Source: Burkholderiales bacterium (GTDB lineage: Bacteria; Pseudomonadota; Gammaproteobacteria; Burkholderiales; SG8-41). Taken from it: DNA of 64,000 nucleotides. This document shows, one piece after another, positions 41,011 to 49,872 of the stretch (positions are counted from its first letter, which is position 1; each line of letters opens with the position of its first letter). A model generated the notes under the pieces. It was given only the letters and a program-made list of their open reading frames with translations, was not told the origin of the DNA and did no database searches. The stretch covers positions 186,001 to 250,000 of the forward strand of contig JAIEPF010000001.1 in assembly GCA_019749945.1 (NCBI GenBank), in the 5' to 3' direction. Made by a program: the position numbers and the translations under genes.

Positions 41011-42513
41011 TCACGCATGCACATGCCGTGTCTGGCGCAGCTTGCCGCGTGCACCCGCCTTCGCCGGCCGCGTGCCGCTGGCCATGAACGGCAGCTTGCC
41101 CTTGGCCCCGCCGTCCTCGTAATCACCGGCCACCGCAGCGACCACCGTGGCCGCATCGGCCCCGTTCTCCACCAGAAAATCATGCAGGTAACCGCAGAGC
41201 TTTTCCAGTGCGAATTCATGGGTCTTGCCGGTGCGTGCGTACAACCAGTCGGTAAATTGCATAAACCGCGCAAAAGGACTGTCCGCCAGCAGCAAGGGCA
41301 AGGCGCGATGGAAACGCCCCGAATTGCCGACCAGATCCCAGTAGCGCGCAAAACGCACAATGCGTTGTAGCGCATTGAAATCGAGGGCGTCTGTGGCCAG
41401 CACCACATAGGGCGCATCCGGGCTGTAACGCATCGCGTGCTGTTCGGTGTGGCGTGCAATCGGCGCGCCGCGCAGCCGCTTCAGTATCCCGACCTGGATT
41501 TCGTGGGGCCGCAGCGCATGCAGCCGGTCGAAGCCGCGGCCGAAACTGGCCAGATCCTCACCGGGCAGTCCGGCGATCAGATCGACGTGGATCAGCGCCG
41601 GTGATTCCTCGCGCAGCCAGCGCAGATTGGCCTCGGCGGCGGCGTTGTCCTGCCTGCGCGAAATGCGCGCCTGCACCACTTCGTCCCAGGTCTGGATGCC
41701 GACTTCGAAATGCAGCCGGCCCTGCGGGAAACGCAGGATCGCGGCCTTCAGTTTTTCCGGCAGGTGATCGGGAATCAGCTCGAAGTGGATGAACAGATCA
41801 TCCGACAGCCGCGCCAGGAAAAATTCGAGTATGGCCAGGCTGGCGGCGATTTTGAGATTGAAGGTGCGGTCGACAAAACGGAAATGCCGCGCGCCGCGGT
41901 CATACAGCCCCTGGAGTGCGCCGAGAAAACGCTCGACTTCGAAGGGCCAGGCGGTTTTGTCCAGTGCGGACAGGCAGAACTCGCATTTGAACGGGCAGCC
42001 GCGCGAGGCCTCGACATAAATGAAACGGCGTGCGATGTCCTCGTCCGTATATTCACCGTACGGCAGCGCGATGTCAGCGAGCGGCGGCTGTTCGCCGAGG
42101 TGGACTTTCTGTGCCGGCGGTTTGCCGGCCACGATGTCGGTGCACAACTGCGGGAAAGTCACGTCGCCCCAGCCGGTGACCACATAATCGGCCAGCGCGC
42201 AGACCCGCTGCTCATCCGTCTCGTAGCTGACTTCGGGCCCGCCGACGACGATGACGATATCCGGCGCCACGCGTTTGAGGATCGCGATCACGCGCGCGGT
42301 TTCCTCGACATTCCAGATATAGACGCCAAAACCGATCAGGAGCGGCGCATCCGCCAGCAGGCGTTCGGCGATATCGGCCGGGCGGTCGCCGAGCACGAAT
42401 TCGCTGATGCGGGTCTGCTCGCGCAACACGCCCATGTTGGCGCGCAGGCAGCGCAGTCCCAGCGCGGCATGTACATACCGGGCGTTGATGGTGGTGAGCG
42501 TGATTCCGGACAT
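41011..42513 (-). CDS. B12-binding radical SAM protein with DUF4080 C-terminus
   Basis: 500 residues. N-terminal cobalamin-binding-like Rossmann domain (about 1-140, with IGFGVYIWNVEET and IVIVVGGPEVSYE), radical SAM core with the [4Fe-4S] motif ASRGCPFKCEFCLSALD, then a C-terminal DUF4080 region (about 380-470, FARYWDLVGNSGRF). Family members are anaerobic-type methyltransferases or oxidoreductases of unknown substrate. Monocistronic. The 3' flank contains a short GTTCATCACTCAACATTC tract related to the repeat at 57343-57426. Confidence 0.9.
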   Translation of the reverse strand: MSGITLTTINARYVHAALGLRCLRANMGVLREQTRISEFVLGDRPADIAERLLADAPLLIGFGVYIWNVEETARVIAILKRVAPDIVIVVGGPEVSYETDEQRVCALADYVVTGWGDVTFPQLCTDIVAGKPPAQKVHLGEQPPLADIALPYGEYTDEDIARRFIYVEASRGCPFKCEFCLSALDKTAWPFEVERFLGALQGLYDRGARHFRFVDRTFNLKIAASLAILEFFLARLSDDLFIHFELIPDHLPEKLKAAILRFPQGRLHFEVGIQTWDEVVQARISRRQDNAAAEANLRWLREESPALIHVDLIAGLPGEDLASFGRGFDRLHALRPHEIQVGILKRLRGAPIARHTEQHAMRYSPDAPYVVLATDALDFNALQRIVRFARYWDLVGNSGRFHRALPLLLADSPFARFMQFTDWLYARTGKTHEFALEKLCGYLHDFLVENGADAATVVAAVAGDYEDGGAKGKLPFMASGTRPAKAGARGKLRQTRHVHA

Positions 42514-42665
42514 GTGTATATGGAAAGTAATTTAACAATGACAAAAACATGTCTCTGACGAGGCTGTCATGTTTTTGGTGAATATTCATATTATCGCATC
42601 GGACGTGACCGGCCCCGGGCGTTTTTGATACCCTAGCGCCCTCACTCATTTCAGGAAGCACCGTC

Positions 42666-43043
42666 ATGGCACAAAGACCCGATCAAGGCGCACCCGACAC
42701 CAAAATGGACGCCGCCGCGCTGTATCGCGAAGACATCGTCACCGACCGCAAGGTCGGCACCATCCGCCGCATGACCCCGCTCAAGAGCGACGGCAGCGAT
42801 GACGCCGCGCGGCCGACGCTGTATGTCGGCGAAGCGCAGATCATGACCAACGCCGGCCCGCTGCCGATCAATTTTGAAATCGAAGCAAAAAATCTCGCCG
42901 AGGCCGTGGAAAAATTCGGCGACGCCGCCAAGGAAGCCGTCGAACGCACCGTGCGCGAGCTGCAGGAACTGCGCCGCCAGCAGGCCTCGTCCATCGTCGT
43001 CCCCGGCATGGGCAACCCCGGCGGCAAGATCCAGATCCCGTGA
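42666..43043 (+). CDS. Conserved cytosolic protein, unknown function
   Basis: 125 residues, no signal or membrane segment. Visible features: an N-terminal segment with LYREDIVTDRKVGTIRRM, a beta-rich middle with TLYVGEAQIMTNAGPLPINF, and a helix (NLAEAVEKFGDAAKEAVERT). Not recognised beyond resemblance to conserved short Burkholderiales proteins. Overlaps the Nudix gene (GTGA), so the two are coupled. The start has AGGAAG upstream of ATG 42666. Confidence 0.75.
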   Translation: MAQRPDQGAPDTKMDAAALYREDIVTDRKVGTIRRMTPLKSDGSDDAARPTLYVGEAQIMTNAGPLPINFEIEAKNLAEAVEKFGDAAKEAVERTVRELQELRRQQASSIVVPGMGNPGGKIQIP

Positions 43044-43465
43044 CCGCTCCCGCCACCGTCGTCCGTTCCGCCGGCGTCGTCATCGCACGCCGCCGCGATG
43101 GCAACTGGCGATTGCTGGTGCTGCGTGCCGCGAAAAACTGGGATTTCCCAAAAGGTCTGATGGAAGAAGGCGAGGATCCGCACGAGGCTGCACGGCGCGA
43201 AGCCAGCGAGGGCACGGGGATTTCAGACCTCGCCTTCGATTCCGCCGAGTCGCACAAGGAAACCATCGCCTACGGCACCGGTGAAATCGCGCGCTACTAC
43301 CTCGGCATCACCACCACCGACGAAGTGACGCTGCCCATCGTGCACGAACTCGGCCGCCCTGCCTACGATGAGTGGCGCTGGGTGACTTTCAATGAAGCCG
43401 AGGATGTGCTGCCACCGCGGCTCACCGCCGTGCTGGCATGGGTGCGCGACACGCTGGAAAGCTGA
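43040..43465 (+). CDS. Nudix hydrolase with a non-canonical Nudix box
   Basis: 141 residues. The core strand VVIARRRDGNWRLLVLRA is followed by NWDFPKGLMEEGEDPHEAAR and REASEGTGI. In the consensus GX5EX7REUXEEXGU the last Glu of the EE pair is replaced by Gly (REASEG), which removes a metal-binding carboxylate. It otherwise resembles ApaH-like diadenosine polyphosphate hydrolases. GTG start at 43040 overlapping the upstream stop. Confidence 0.88.
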   Translation: MTAPATVVRSAGVVIARRRDGNWRLLVLRAAKNWDFPKGLMEEGEDPHEAARREASEGTGISDLAFDSAESHKETIAYGTGEIARYYLGITTTDEVTLPIVHELGRPAYDEWRWVTFNEAEDVLPPRLTAVLAWVRDTLES

Positions 43466-43478
43466 CGAAAGCCGTTTT

Positions 43479-43643
43479 ACCGCCAAGACGCCAAGAGCGC
43501 CAAGAACTTCAAAAAAAGAACGACAGATATTTTGTTTCCAATGGATCTTGGGCAGCATTTCAGTCAGCCACATTGCCCCCTCTCCTGTAGTTTGTTCAGG
43601 TTTTCAGGTGGGGGTTTCTTGGCGCTCTTGGCGTCTTGGCGGT
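43479..43643. repeat. 165-bp long-armed inverted repeat, GCCAAGACGCC family
   Basis: 28-bp arms at 43479-43506 and 43616-43643 are perfectly complementary (arm begins ACCGCCAAGACGCCAAGAGC). The 109-bp interior has no matching palindrome or gene. It fills the convergent Nudix/CocE gap, where it could also terminate transcription. Confidence 0.95.
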
Positions 43644-43664
43644 GAACAAATTGTATAACTCCGT

Positions 43665-45377
43665 TCAGCGCGAACTTTTTTTCGCCGGAATGATCGGCAA
43701 CATCAAATACGACGGCGTTTTACCGCCGGCATACACCGAGTTCACCGCCCCGGCATTGTAGTCGCCGTGATAATGGGTGTACGGCGCGCTGCCCTGTCCG
43801 TCGCGAGGCTGGATATCGACGCGCAGTTGATGGCCTTTTTTGAACACCATGCTGGTCGGCCACACTTCGATCTTGCATTCGACGACTTCGTTGCGCTTCA
43901 GCCACAGGCGCTCGTCATGGGCATGATACGGACGATAAGGCAGTGATTTTTTCTCGTCCAGCTTGCGGTGCGATGCGCGCAGCCAGCCCTTGGTCACGCA
44001 GGGAATCGGCTGGCCGTGCTGGCCGACTTCGCAGACATCGTGGCCCTGGGCATCGATGTTGCGGATGGTGACAAAAATATCCATGTCCTCGGACGTGCTC
44101 GACACCCACAGATTCATCACCAGCGGGCCGGTGACCTCCGTGTCTTCCGCCATCGGCGGCGTGACGAAGGACACTCCCGTGCGCCCGACATTGCCGTGGG
44201 TGGTCGACAGCGATGATCCGCCGGCGACACCCGCGCTGGTCACGCCACTCGGCGTGTACGACAGTTTTGTCGACACTTTCGGCGCCGACTTGGCGAGCAG
44301 CCCCTCCACTTCATCGGGCCCGCCCGGCGTCCTGCGCTCGGGCTTCAGATAGAGCCTGGTCCACTTCGTGCGCTTCAGCGGCCATTCATTCTCGAAACGG
44401 AAGGCATAGGGCTTTTTGCTGCCGCCGGTGCGGATCTCGAGCTTGACCGGCGGTTCATCCATGATGCCGGTGTCGATGCCCTTCAGCCAGTAATCGAACC
44501 AGCGCAACTGGTCCATGCGTCCCTCTTCGGCATGGAAGGGATGGAAATGGCTGCCGGTGTGGATGCGCAGCTTTTTGTGTTTCGACGCCGCGTTCATGAA
44601 ACCTTCGGTGTTGCCGCGCAGATGCATCGAAAAGCCGCCCCAGTTGCCGACGCTGTACAGCGGCACCTTGATCCGGTCCCAGCGCGCGCTGGAGAGGCGC
44701 CAGTATTCGGAATCGAGGTCGTTGCGCATGAAATTCCACATCATGTCGTTGTGGAAGGCATCGGGATTGTAGCTGCGCGGTTTGCCGAGCAATTGATGTG
44801 CGGTGTGCGTCAGCCACCAGTTGCCGATGAAACCCAGCGCGAAAATACCGCCGTGATAGGCCTGGTCGCGGTACTGGTCGGCGCGGCCTTCCCAGGGCAT
44901 GATCGCCTTCAGCGACGGCGGCTGCTGATTGGCGGCGCGCCATTGCGACGAGGCATGATAGGAAATGCCGAGCATGCCGACATTGCCCGAACACCAGTCG
45001 CGTTTGGCGAGCCATTCGATCGCATCATAGGTATCGAGCCCCTCCTGGAAGGAACTCGGGTCGGACTTGCCCGGCGATTTGCCCGAGCCGCGCATATCGA
45101 TCCGCACGCAGGCATAACCGCGCGGGCACCACCACTCGGGATTGGCGGTCTCCCAGTTCATATGGGGATTGGCCTTCTCCTCGAGATCCGCCGGCGGAAT
45201 CCACAACTTGTCCTTCTGGTACGGTCCGGCATTGAGAATCACCGGCACGCGCTCGCGGAAATTCGGACGGAACACGTCGGCATAGATGACCGTGCCGTCG
45301 CGCAGCGGAATCTGCACGTCCTTCTCGATGATGAGTTTCATCCTGCGCGGTTGCGAGACTTTTTTCTGACGACTCAT
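43665..45377 (-). CDS. CocE/NonD-family hydrolase (Xaa-Pro peptidase S15 type)
   Basis: 570 residues. N-terminal alpha/beta-hydrolase with IPLRDGTVIYADVFRP, the oxyanion-region GYACVRIDMRGSGKSPG and nucleophile Ser139 in NVGMLGISYHASSQW. A jelly-roll C-terminal domain follows (about 330-560, with DMDIFVTIRNIDAQGHDV and HQLRVDIQPRD). CocE-type enzymes cleave esters or amides such as cocaine or acyl-amino acids. Nearby Bug protein and catabolic genes suggest degradation of a xenobiotic-like ester. Start 45377 is preceded by GGAG 11 nt upstream; MKLIIEK 12 codons on is an alternative. Confidence 0.88.
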   Translation of the reverse strand: MSRQKKVSQPRRMKLIIEKDVQIPLRDGTVIYADVFRPNFRERVPVILNAGPYQKDKLWIPPADLEEKANPHMNWETANPEWWCPRGYACVRIDMRGSGKSPGKSDPSSFQEGLDTYDAIEWLAKRDWCSGNVGMLGISYHASSQWRAANQQPPSLKAIMPWEGRADQYRDQAYHGGIFALGFIGNWWLTHTAHQLLGKPRSYNPDAFHNDMMWNFMRNDLDSEYWRLSSARWDRIKVPLYSVGNWGGFSMHLRGNTEGFMNAASKHKKLRIHTGSHFHPFHAEEGRMDQLRWFDYWLKGIDTGIMDEPPVKLEIRTGGSKKPYAFRFENEWPLKRTKWTRLYLKPERRTPGGPDEVEGLLAKSAPKVSTKLSYTPSGVTSAGVAGGSSLSTTHGNVGRTGVSFVTPPMAEDTEVTGPLVMNLWVSSTSEDMDIFVTIRNIDAQGHDVCEVGQHGQPIPCVTKGWLRASHRKLDEKKSLPYRPYHAHDERLWLKRNEVVECKIEVWPTSMVFKKGHQLRVDIQPRDGQGSAPYTHYHGDYNAGAVNSVYAGGKTPSYLMLPIIPAKKSSR

Positions 45378-45445
45378 GAATTCCAGGCTCCCTGTCTGTG
45401 AACGACTGATTGATGAAATTGATCCGCTGTCAGCGCGGCATGGCC

Positions 45446-46423
45446 CTACTCCGGCACCAGCCCTGCGCTCCGCGCCACTTTTCGCCACTTCTCGATCTCG
45501 GCCCGGTTGTAACGGTCGTATTCCTCGGGTGAATTGCCGACCGGTATCGCACCCTGGCTGGAAAGACCCGTGCGCACGGCAGGTTCCTGCAAAGCCTTGA
45601 CCACCGCGGCGTTCAGCCGGTCGATTACCGGGCGCGGTGTCTTCGCCGGCGCAAGCATGCCGAATCCGCTCGATACCAGAAAATCCTTGTAGCCCTGCTC
45701 GATCATGGTCGGCACCTCGGGTGCCACCGGCGAGCGCGTGGCGGTGGCCTGGGCGATCATGCGCAATCTGCGGTTGCGGACGTATTCGATAAAGGCCGGC
45801 ATGGCGGCAAAGATCATGTGCGCCTGCCCCGACACCACATCCACCGTCGCCGGGCCGACGCCCTTGTAGGGCACATGCAGCATTTTCAGGTTTGCCGCCG
45901 ACGCCAGCATCTCCACGGCAAGGTGCGTCGAGGTGCCGCGACCCGGAGTGGCATAAATGAGTTCGCCCGGACGGGATCTGGCCAGTGCGACCAGTTGCCG
46001 GATGTTGTGCACCGGCAGCGAGGGATGCACGACCAGCGCATTCGGAACATCGGCAACCAGCGTCACCGGCGCAAAATCATTGATCGAGTCATAGGGCAGC
46101 GATTTGAGCACCGCCGGATTGATCACATGAGCCGTCGACACCATCACAATGGTATAGCCGTCGGGCGGGGCCTTGGCGGCGATGTTGGTGCCGAGCGTGC
46201 TGCCCGCGCCGCCGCGGTTGTCGATCAGGATCTGCTGACCGAGGTCCTGCGCCATTTTCTGCGCGATAAAACGCGCGATGATGTCGGTATTGCCGCCGGG
46301 GGCAAACGGCACCACCAGGCGGATCGGCTTCGACGGCCAGGCCTGTGCTCGCACCGCCATTGACGGCAGCGCTATTGCACACACCAGCAGAACGAGTGCT
46401 GCACGGCAATAAGACTGATGCAT
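45446..46423 (-). CDS. Bug/TctC-family tripartite tricarboxylate transporter substrate-binding protein
   Basis: 325 residues. Signal peptide (ALVLLVCAIALPSMAVRAQA), then WPSKPIRLVVPFAPGGNTDI, LIDNRGGAGSTLGTNIAAKA, PPDGYTIVMVSTAH, and HVPYKGVGPATVDVVSGQ. A typical orphan periplasmic carboxylate binder. Strong AAGGAGGAGGAC ribosome site before ATG 46423. Divergent from a LysR gene whose operator-like dyad lies between them, so it is probably regulated by that LysR. Confidence 0.92.
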   Translation of the reverse strand: MHQSYCRAALVLLVCAIALPSMAVRAQAWPSKPIRLVVPFAPGGNTDIIARFIAQKMAQDLGQQILIDNRGGAGSTLGTNIAAKAPPDGYTIVMVSTAHVINPAVLKSLPYDSINDFAPVTLVADVPNALVVHPSLPVHNIRQLVALARSRPGELIYATPGRGTSTHLAVEMLASAANLKMLHVPYKGVGPATVDVVSGQAHMIFAAMPAFIEYVRNRRLRMIAQATATRSPVAPEVPTMIEQGYKDFLVSSGFGMLAPAKTPRPVIDRLNAAVVKALQEPAVRTGLSSQGAIPVGNSPEEYDRYNRAEIEKWRKVARSAGLVPE

Positions 46424-46527
46424 GTCCTCCTCCTTCGCGAATCGGCCCCGCCCATGTTGTTTTGCAGTCATGGCCGGGTCGGGGCCGGCTTTTTTATATT
46501 GTCTGAACCGGATTCTGTGACCGCCGT

Positions 46528-46556
46528 TATAATCGGTCTATATATTGAAACTGATT
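46528..46556. promoter_or_regulatory. LysR-box-like dyad with overlapping -10 hexamer
   Basis: AATCGGT-N12-ACTGATT (46531-46556, one mismatch) contains T-N11-A (46537 and 46549), the LysR-box form, between the divergent Bug and LysR genes. A perfect TATAAT (46528-46533) overlaps its left arm, on the LysR-gene strand. Confidence 0.55.
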
Positions 46557-46571
46557 AGTGTTATTCATTTC

Positions 46572-47483
46572 ATGAATATCAGGGAACTCGACTTCGGATT
46601 GCTGCAGTGCTTCACGACACTGATGAAGGAGCGCAGCGTCTCCAAATCCGCATTACGGCTTGAATTGTCGCAACCGGCGGTCAGCCACTCGCTCGCGCGG
46701 CTGCGCCGCCTGTTTGACGATCCGCTGCTGATCAAGATCCGGGGAGGAATGACCCCGACCGCGCGCGCCCTCGAGCTTGAAACGGAGGTGCTGGACCTGC
46801 TCGCGGGCGCGGAACATCTGCTGCGCAAGTCGGCTGATTTTTCGCCGGAAACCTCCCGCGTCCGGTTCACCATCATGTCGCCCGAATTCGTCGAATACCT
46901 GCTCGCGCCGGGACTGCTTGAACACGTCGAAGCCCACGCCGCCGGCATCGACATCGCATTCCGCACCTCCGACCCGGAACACGCCCCCGACTGGTTCGAA
47001 AGCGGTGAAATCGACATCCGCCTGGGCTGGCTGCCGGATCCTCCGCCGTTGCTGCGGGTCAAACTGCTGTTCCGCGATCCGCTGGTGTGCATCGCGCGCC
47101 GCAATCATCCGCGGCTGAAAAGCCGCATCACCGCGGAACAGTACGTCGGAGCCGCCCACATCCGCGTGGAGCAGCCGCGCACCCGCGTCTCGACCGGCGC
47201 GGTCGACACTGCAGTGGCGGCCATCGGCGGCCGGCTGCGCATCGCGCTGCAGGTGCAAAATGCATTCGCGCTCGCCAACGCGGTGGCGCAATCCAGCCTG
47301 ATCTCGACCGTCCCCGAGCGCCTCGCGCGCGTACTGGCGGCACATTATCCCCTGCAGATCCTGCCGCTGCCGCTGGATGTGCCCGACGTCCGCATTGCAA
47401 TGTACTGGCATGAACGCACGCATAAACAGCCGGCGCATCGCTGGTTTCGCCAGTTGCTCGCGGAGACTGCGCGCACGCTGTAA
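46572..47483 (+). CDS. LysR-family transcriptional regulator
   Basis: 303 residues. N-terminal winged helix-turn-helix (about 5-65: FTTLMKERSVSKSALRLELS, QPAVSHSLARLRRLFDDPLL) and a C-terminal ligand-binding domain (about 90-300). The ligand pocket segment LEHVEAHAAGIDIAFR fits LysR types that bind aromatic acids. Start chosen at ATG 46572; a TTG 9 codons earlier is in frame. It probably controls the divergent Bug gene and perhaps the downstream NIPSNAP/VOC/hydroxylase genes. Confidence 0.92.
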   Translation: MNIRELDFGLLQCFTTLMKERSVSKSALRLELSQPAVSHSLARLRRLFDDPLLIKIRGGMTPTARALELETEVLDLLAGAEHLLRKSADFSPETSRVRFTIMSPEFVEYLLAPGLLEHVEAHAAGIDIAFRTSDPEHAPDWFESGEIDIRLGWLPDPPPLLRVKLLFRDPLVCIARRNHPRLKSRITAEQYVGAAHIRVEQPRTRVSTGAVDTAVAAIGGRLRIALQVQNAFALANAVAQSSLISTVPERLARVLAAHYPLQILPLPLDVPDVRIAMYWHERTHKQPAHRWFRQLLAETARTL

Positions 47484-47542
47484 TGTCCCGCGGCTCTGGT
47501 AAACTCGCCGCTCCACACAGCGCTGATCATCCGGAGGAAACC

Positions 47543-48181
47543 ATGATTTACGAAGTGCGCACGTACGACATCAAACCCAAATCCCAGGCTGAAGTCGAAA
47601 AACGTTTCGGCGAAGCCTACGAACAACGCAAAAAACTCTCGCCTCTTGCCGCCTTCTGGCACACCGAGATCGGCCCGCTGAACCAGATCATCCACGTCTG
47701 GCCGTACAAGGATCTCGAGGAACGCGACAAGATCCGCAGCGCGGCGGTTGCCGCCGGCAACTGGCCGCCGAAAATCGGCGAGTTCGTGCTCAACATGCGC
47801 ACTGAAATTTTTATCCCGTTTTCGTTTTCACCGGAATTGAAGCCCGGCAAAATGGGGCCGTATTTCGAAATGCGCACCTACACCTACGCACCGGGCGAGC
47901 TGCCGAAAATCCAGAAAGTCTGGGAAAAGGCGATGCCGGCGCGCGTCAAGTTCAGCCCGCTGGTCGGGGTCTGGTACGCCGAACTCGGCGCTGTCAACCG
48001 TTTCACCCACATCTGGTCGTATCCTTCACTGGACGCGCGCAACGAGGCCCGCGAAAAAGCGGTAGCCGCCGGCGTCTGGCCGCCGTCCGCGGTTGCGAAG
48101 AAGGAAGGCATGCCCGACGCGGTGCTGACCGCGCAGGAAAACAAGATCGTGATGCCGGCGGCGTTTTCGCCCCTGCAATGA
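47543..48181 (+). CDS. NIPSNAP-family protein, two repeats
   Basis: 212 residues with two NIPSNAP-like halves (about 1-105 and 108-212): MIYEVRTYDIKPKSQAEVEK / YFEMRTYTYAPGELPKIQKV and ARVKFSPLVGVWYAELGAVN mirrored by FWHTEIGPLNQIIHVWPYKD. NIPSNAP domains adopt a dimeric alpha-beta barrel related to antibiotic-biosynthesis monooxygenases. In Burkholderiales such genes often sit in catabolic operons; the reaction is unknown. GGAGGAAA before ATG 47543. First gene of the plus-strand run after the LysR gene. Confidence 0.88.
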   Translation: MIYEVRTYDIKPKSQAEVEKRFGEAYEQRKKLSPLAAFWHTEIGPLNQIIHVWPYKDLEERDKIRSAAVAAGNWPPKIGEFVLNMRTEIFIPFSFSPELKPGKMGPYFEMRTYTYAPGELPKIQKVWEKAMPARVKFSPLVGVWYAELGAVNRFTHIWSYPSLDARNEAREKAVAAGVWPPSAVAKKEGMPDAVLTAQENKIVMPAAFSPLQ

Positions 48182-48211
48182 CGCCCCTGCAATAACCCCG
48201 GAGAGCGGCGC

Positions 48212-48655
48212 ATGCCCGTCGGCAGGCTCGATCATTATTCGATCCGCACGCTGGATATCGGGGCTTCGCGCCGCTTTTACACGGAGGTGATGGGATTCGA
48301 GGCGGGTTTCCGGCCGCCTTTCAACTTTCCCGGCCTGTGGCTGTACAACGGTGCGCATTACCCGGAATCCACCGGTGTCGTGCACATCATCGGCGTCGAC
48401 CCCGGTGATCCGCAGGGACTGAAGGATTACCTCGGTGACCGCGATGCGGCTGCGCTGCAGGGTACCGGCACCGTCGATCACATGGCCTTCACCGCCACCG
48501 GCCTCGCCGATATGCGCTCACGCCTGCAACAACACGGCATCGCGTTCCGCGAACGTACGGTGCCGTCGCTTGGCCTGCACCAGTTGTTCTGTGAAGATCC
48601 CAGCGGCGTCACCATCGAACTGAACTACCCGGCGGCCGAAGCCGCAGCGGCCTGA
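48212..48655 (+). CDS. VOC/glyoxalase-fold protein
   Basis: 147 residues with two beta-alpha-beta-beta-beta modules: LDHYSIRTLDIGASRRFYTE (metal His near residue 8) and VDHMAFTATGLADMRSRLQQ, ending CEDPSGVTIELNYP with the metal Glu. VOC proteins include ring-cleaving dioxygenases and isomerases that use a 2-His-1-carboxylate metal site. Follows NIPSNAP by 30 bp and precedes the hydroxylase by 5 bp, suggesting a shared pathway. Confidence 0.88.
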   Translation: MPVGRLDHYSIRTLDIGASRRFYTEVMGFEAGFRPPFNFPGLWLYNGAHYPESTGVVHIIGVDPGDPQGLKDYLGDRDAAALQGTGTVDHMAFTATGLADMRSRLQQHGIAFRERTVPSLGLHQLFCEDPSGVTIELNYPAAEAAAA

Positions 48656-48660
48656 ACGGC

Positions 48661-49854
48661 ATGCCCCAGCCGCGCGCGCTGGTCATCGGCGGTTCGCTGG
48701 GCGGCCTGTTTGTCGCCAACCTGCTGCACCGCCGGGGATGGGATGTCGGGGTTTACGAACAGTCCGCGGTGCCGCTGGCGGGGCGCGGCGCCGGCATCAT
48801 CACCCACCCCGATCTGTTCATGGCACTCGGGCGCATCGGCATCGCGGTGGATGACACCATCGGGGTCGATATCGAGGGCCGTGTCGCATTCGACCGCAGC
48901 GGCGCGGTGCTGGGCACGCTGCCGGTACGGCAATGCCTGACCACCTGGGGACGCCTGCACACACTGCTGCTGCACGCATTTCTGGCAGAGCGTTATCACC
49001 TCGGTCATGCCTGCCTCGGCGTGGAACAGACCGCACAGACGGTGACTGCACATTTCGGCAACGGCGCCACCGCACAAGGTGATCTGCTGATCGGCGCCGA
49101 CGGCATCCGTTCCGCTGTACGCAGCCGGTTCGCACCGGACATCTGCCCCGGATATGCCGGCTACATCGCCTGGCGCGGCCTTGCCGCGGAGACCGAGCTG
49201 ACACCGCGAACCCACCGCGACCTGTTCCCGAAATTCGCTTTCAGCCTCGCGCCGCACGAGCACATGCTCGGTTATCCGGTGGCCGGTTTCGGCAACTCGA
49301 CGCGCGCCGGCGAACGCGCATTCAATTTTGTCTGGTACCGGCCGACGCATGCGGAACGCGAGCTGCCGCAACTGTGCACGGACATCCGCGGCCGCCGGCA
49401 CGACATGGCGATCCCGCCGCCGCTGATCCGTCCCGCCGTGCTCAAGGCCATGCGTGAAGCCGCGCATGAGCAGCTGTCACCGCAATTTGCCGAAGTCGTC
49501 GCCAAAACCCGGCAGCCGTTTTTCCAGGCCATATTCGATCTCGAATCGCCGCAAATGACGCACGGTCGCATCGCACTGCTCGGCGACGCCGCTTTTGTCG
49601 CGCGTCCGCATTGCGGCATGGGCGTGTCGAAAGCAGCCGGTGATGCGATGGCACTGGCCGATCTGCTGCAGGACAGCGACAATGACATACTGACGGCGCT
49701 GCCGCGTTATTCAGCGGCCCGGGTGCGTTTCGGCAAAGCCGTGGTCGCCCACGCCCGAAAGCTGGGCGCATACCTGCAGGGTTGCGCCGGCAGCGAATAT
49801 TTGCACACGCCGGAAGCGGTGATGCGCGACATCGCGGTGACCCGCGAATTCTGA
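48661..49854 (+). CDS. FAD-dependent aromatic hydroxylase (2,6-dihydroxypyridine/salicylate hydroxylase type)
   Basis: 397 residues. FAD motif ALVIGGSLGGLFVANLLHRR, the DG motif LLIGADGIRSAVRSRF and the GD motif ALLGDAAFVARPHCGMGVSK are those of class A flavoprotein monooxygenases. The HCGMGVSKAAGDAMALADLL block is as in 2,6-dihydroxypyridine 3-hydroxylases. It would use NAD(P)H and oxygen to hydroxylate an electron-rich ring; the actual substrate is not determinable. Located between the VOC gene and the beta-hydroxyacid dehydrogenase. Confidence 0.88.
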   Translation: MPQPRALVIGGSLGGLFVANLLHRRGWDVGVYEQSAVPLAGRGAGIITHPDLFMALGRIGIAVDDTIGVDIEGRVAFDRSGAVLGTLPVRQCLTTWGRLHTLLLHAFLAERYHLGHACLGVEQTAQTVTAHFGNGATAQGDLLIGADGIRSAVRSRFAPDICPGYAGYIAWRGLAAETELTPRTHRDLFPKFAFSLAPHEHMLGYPVAGFGNSTRAGERAFNFVWYRPTHAERELPQLCTDIRGRRHDMAIPPPLIRPAVLKAMREAAHEQLSPQFAEVVAKTRQPFFQAIFDLESPQMTHGRIALLGDAAFVARPHCGMGVSKAAGDAMALADLLQDSDNDILTALPRYSAARVRFGKAVVAHARKLGAYLQGCAGSEYLHTPEAVMRDIAVTREF

Positions 49855-49872
49855 ACAACCAGGGAGGAATAC

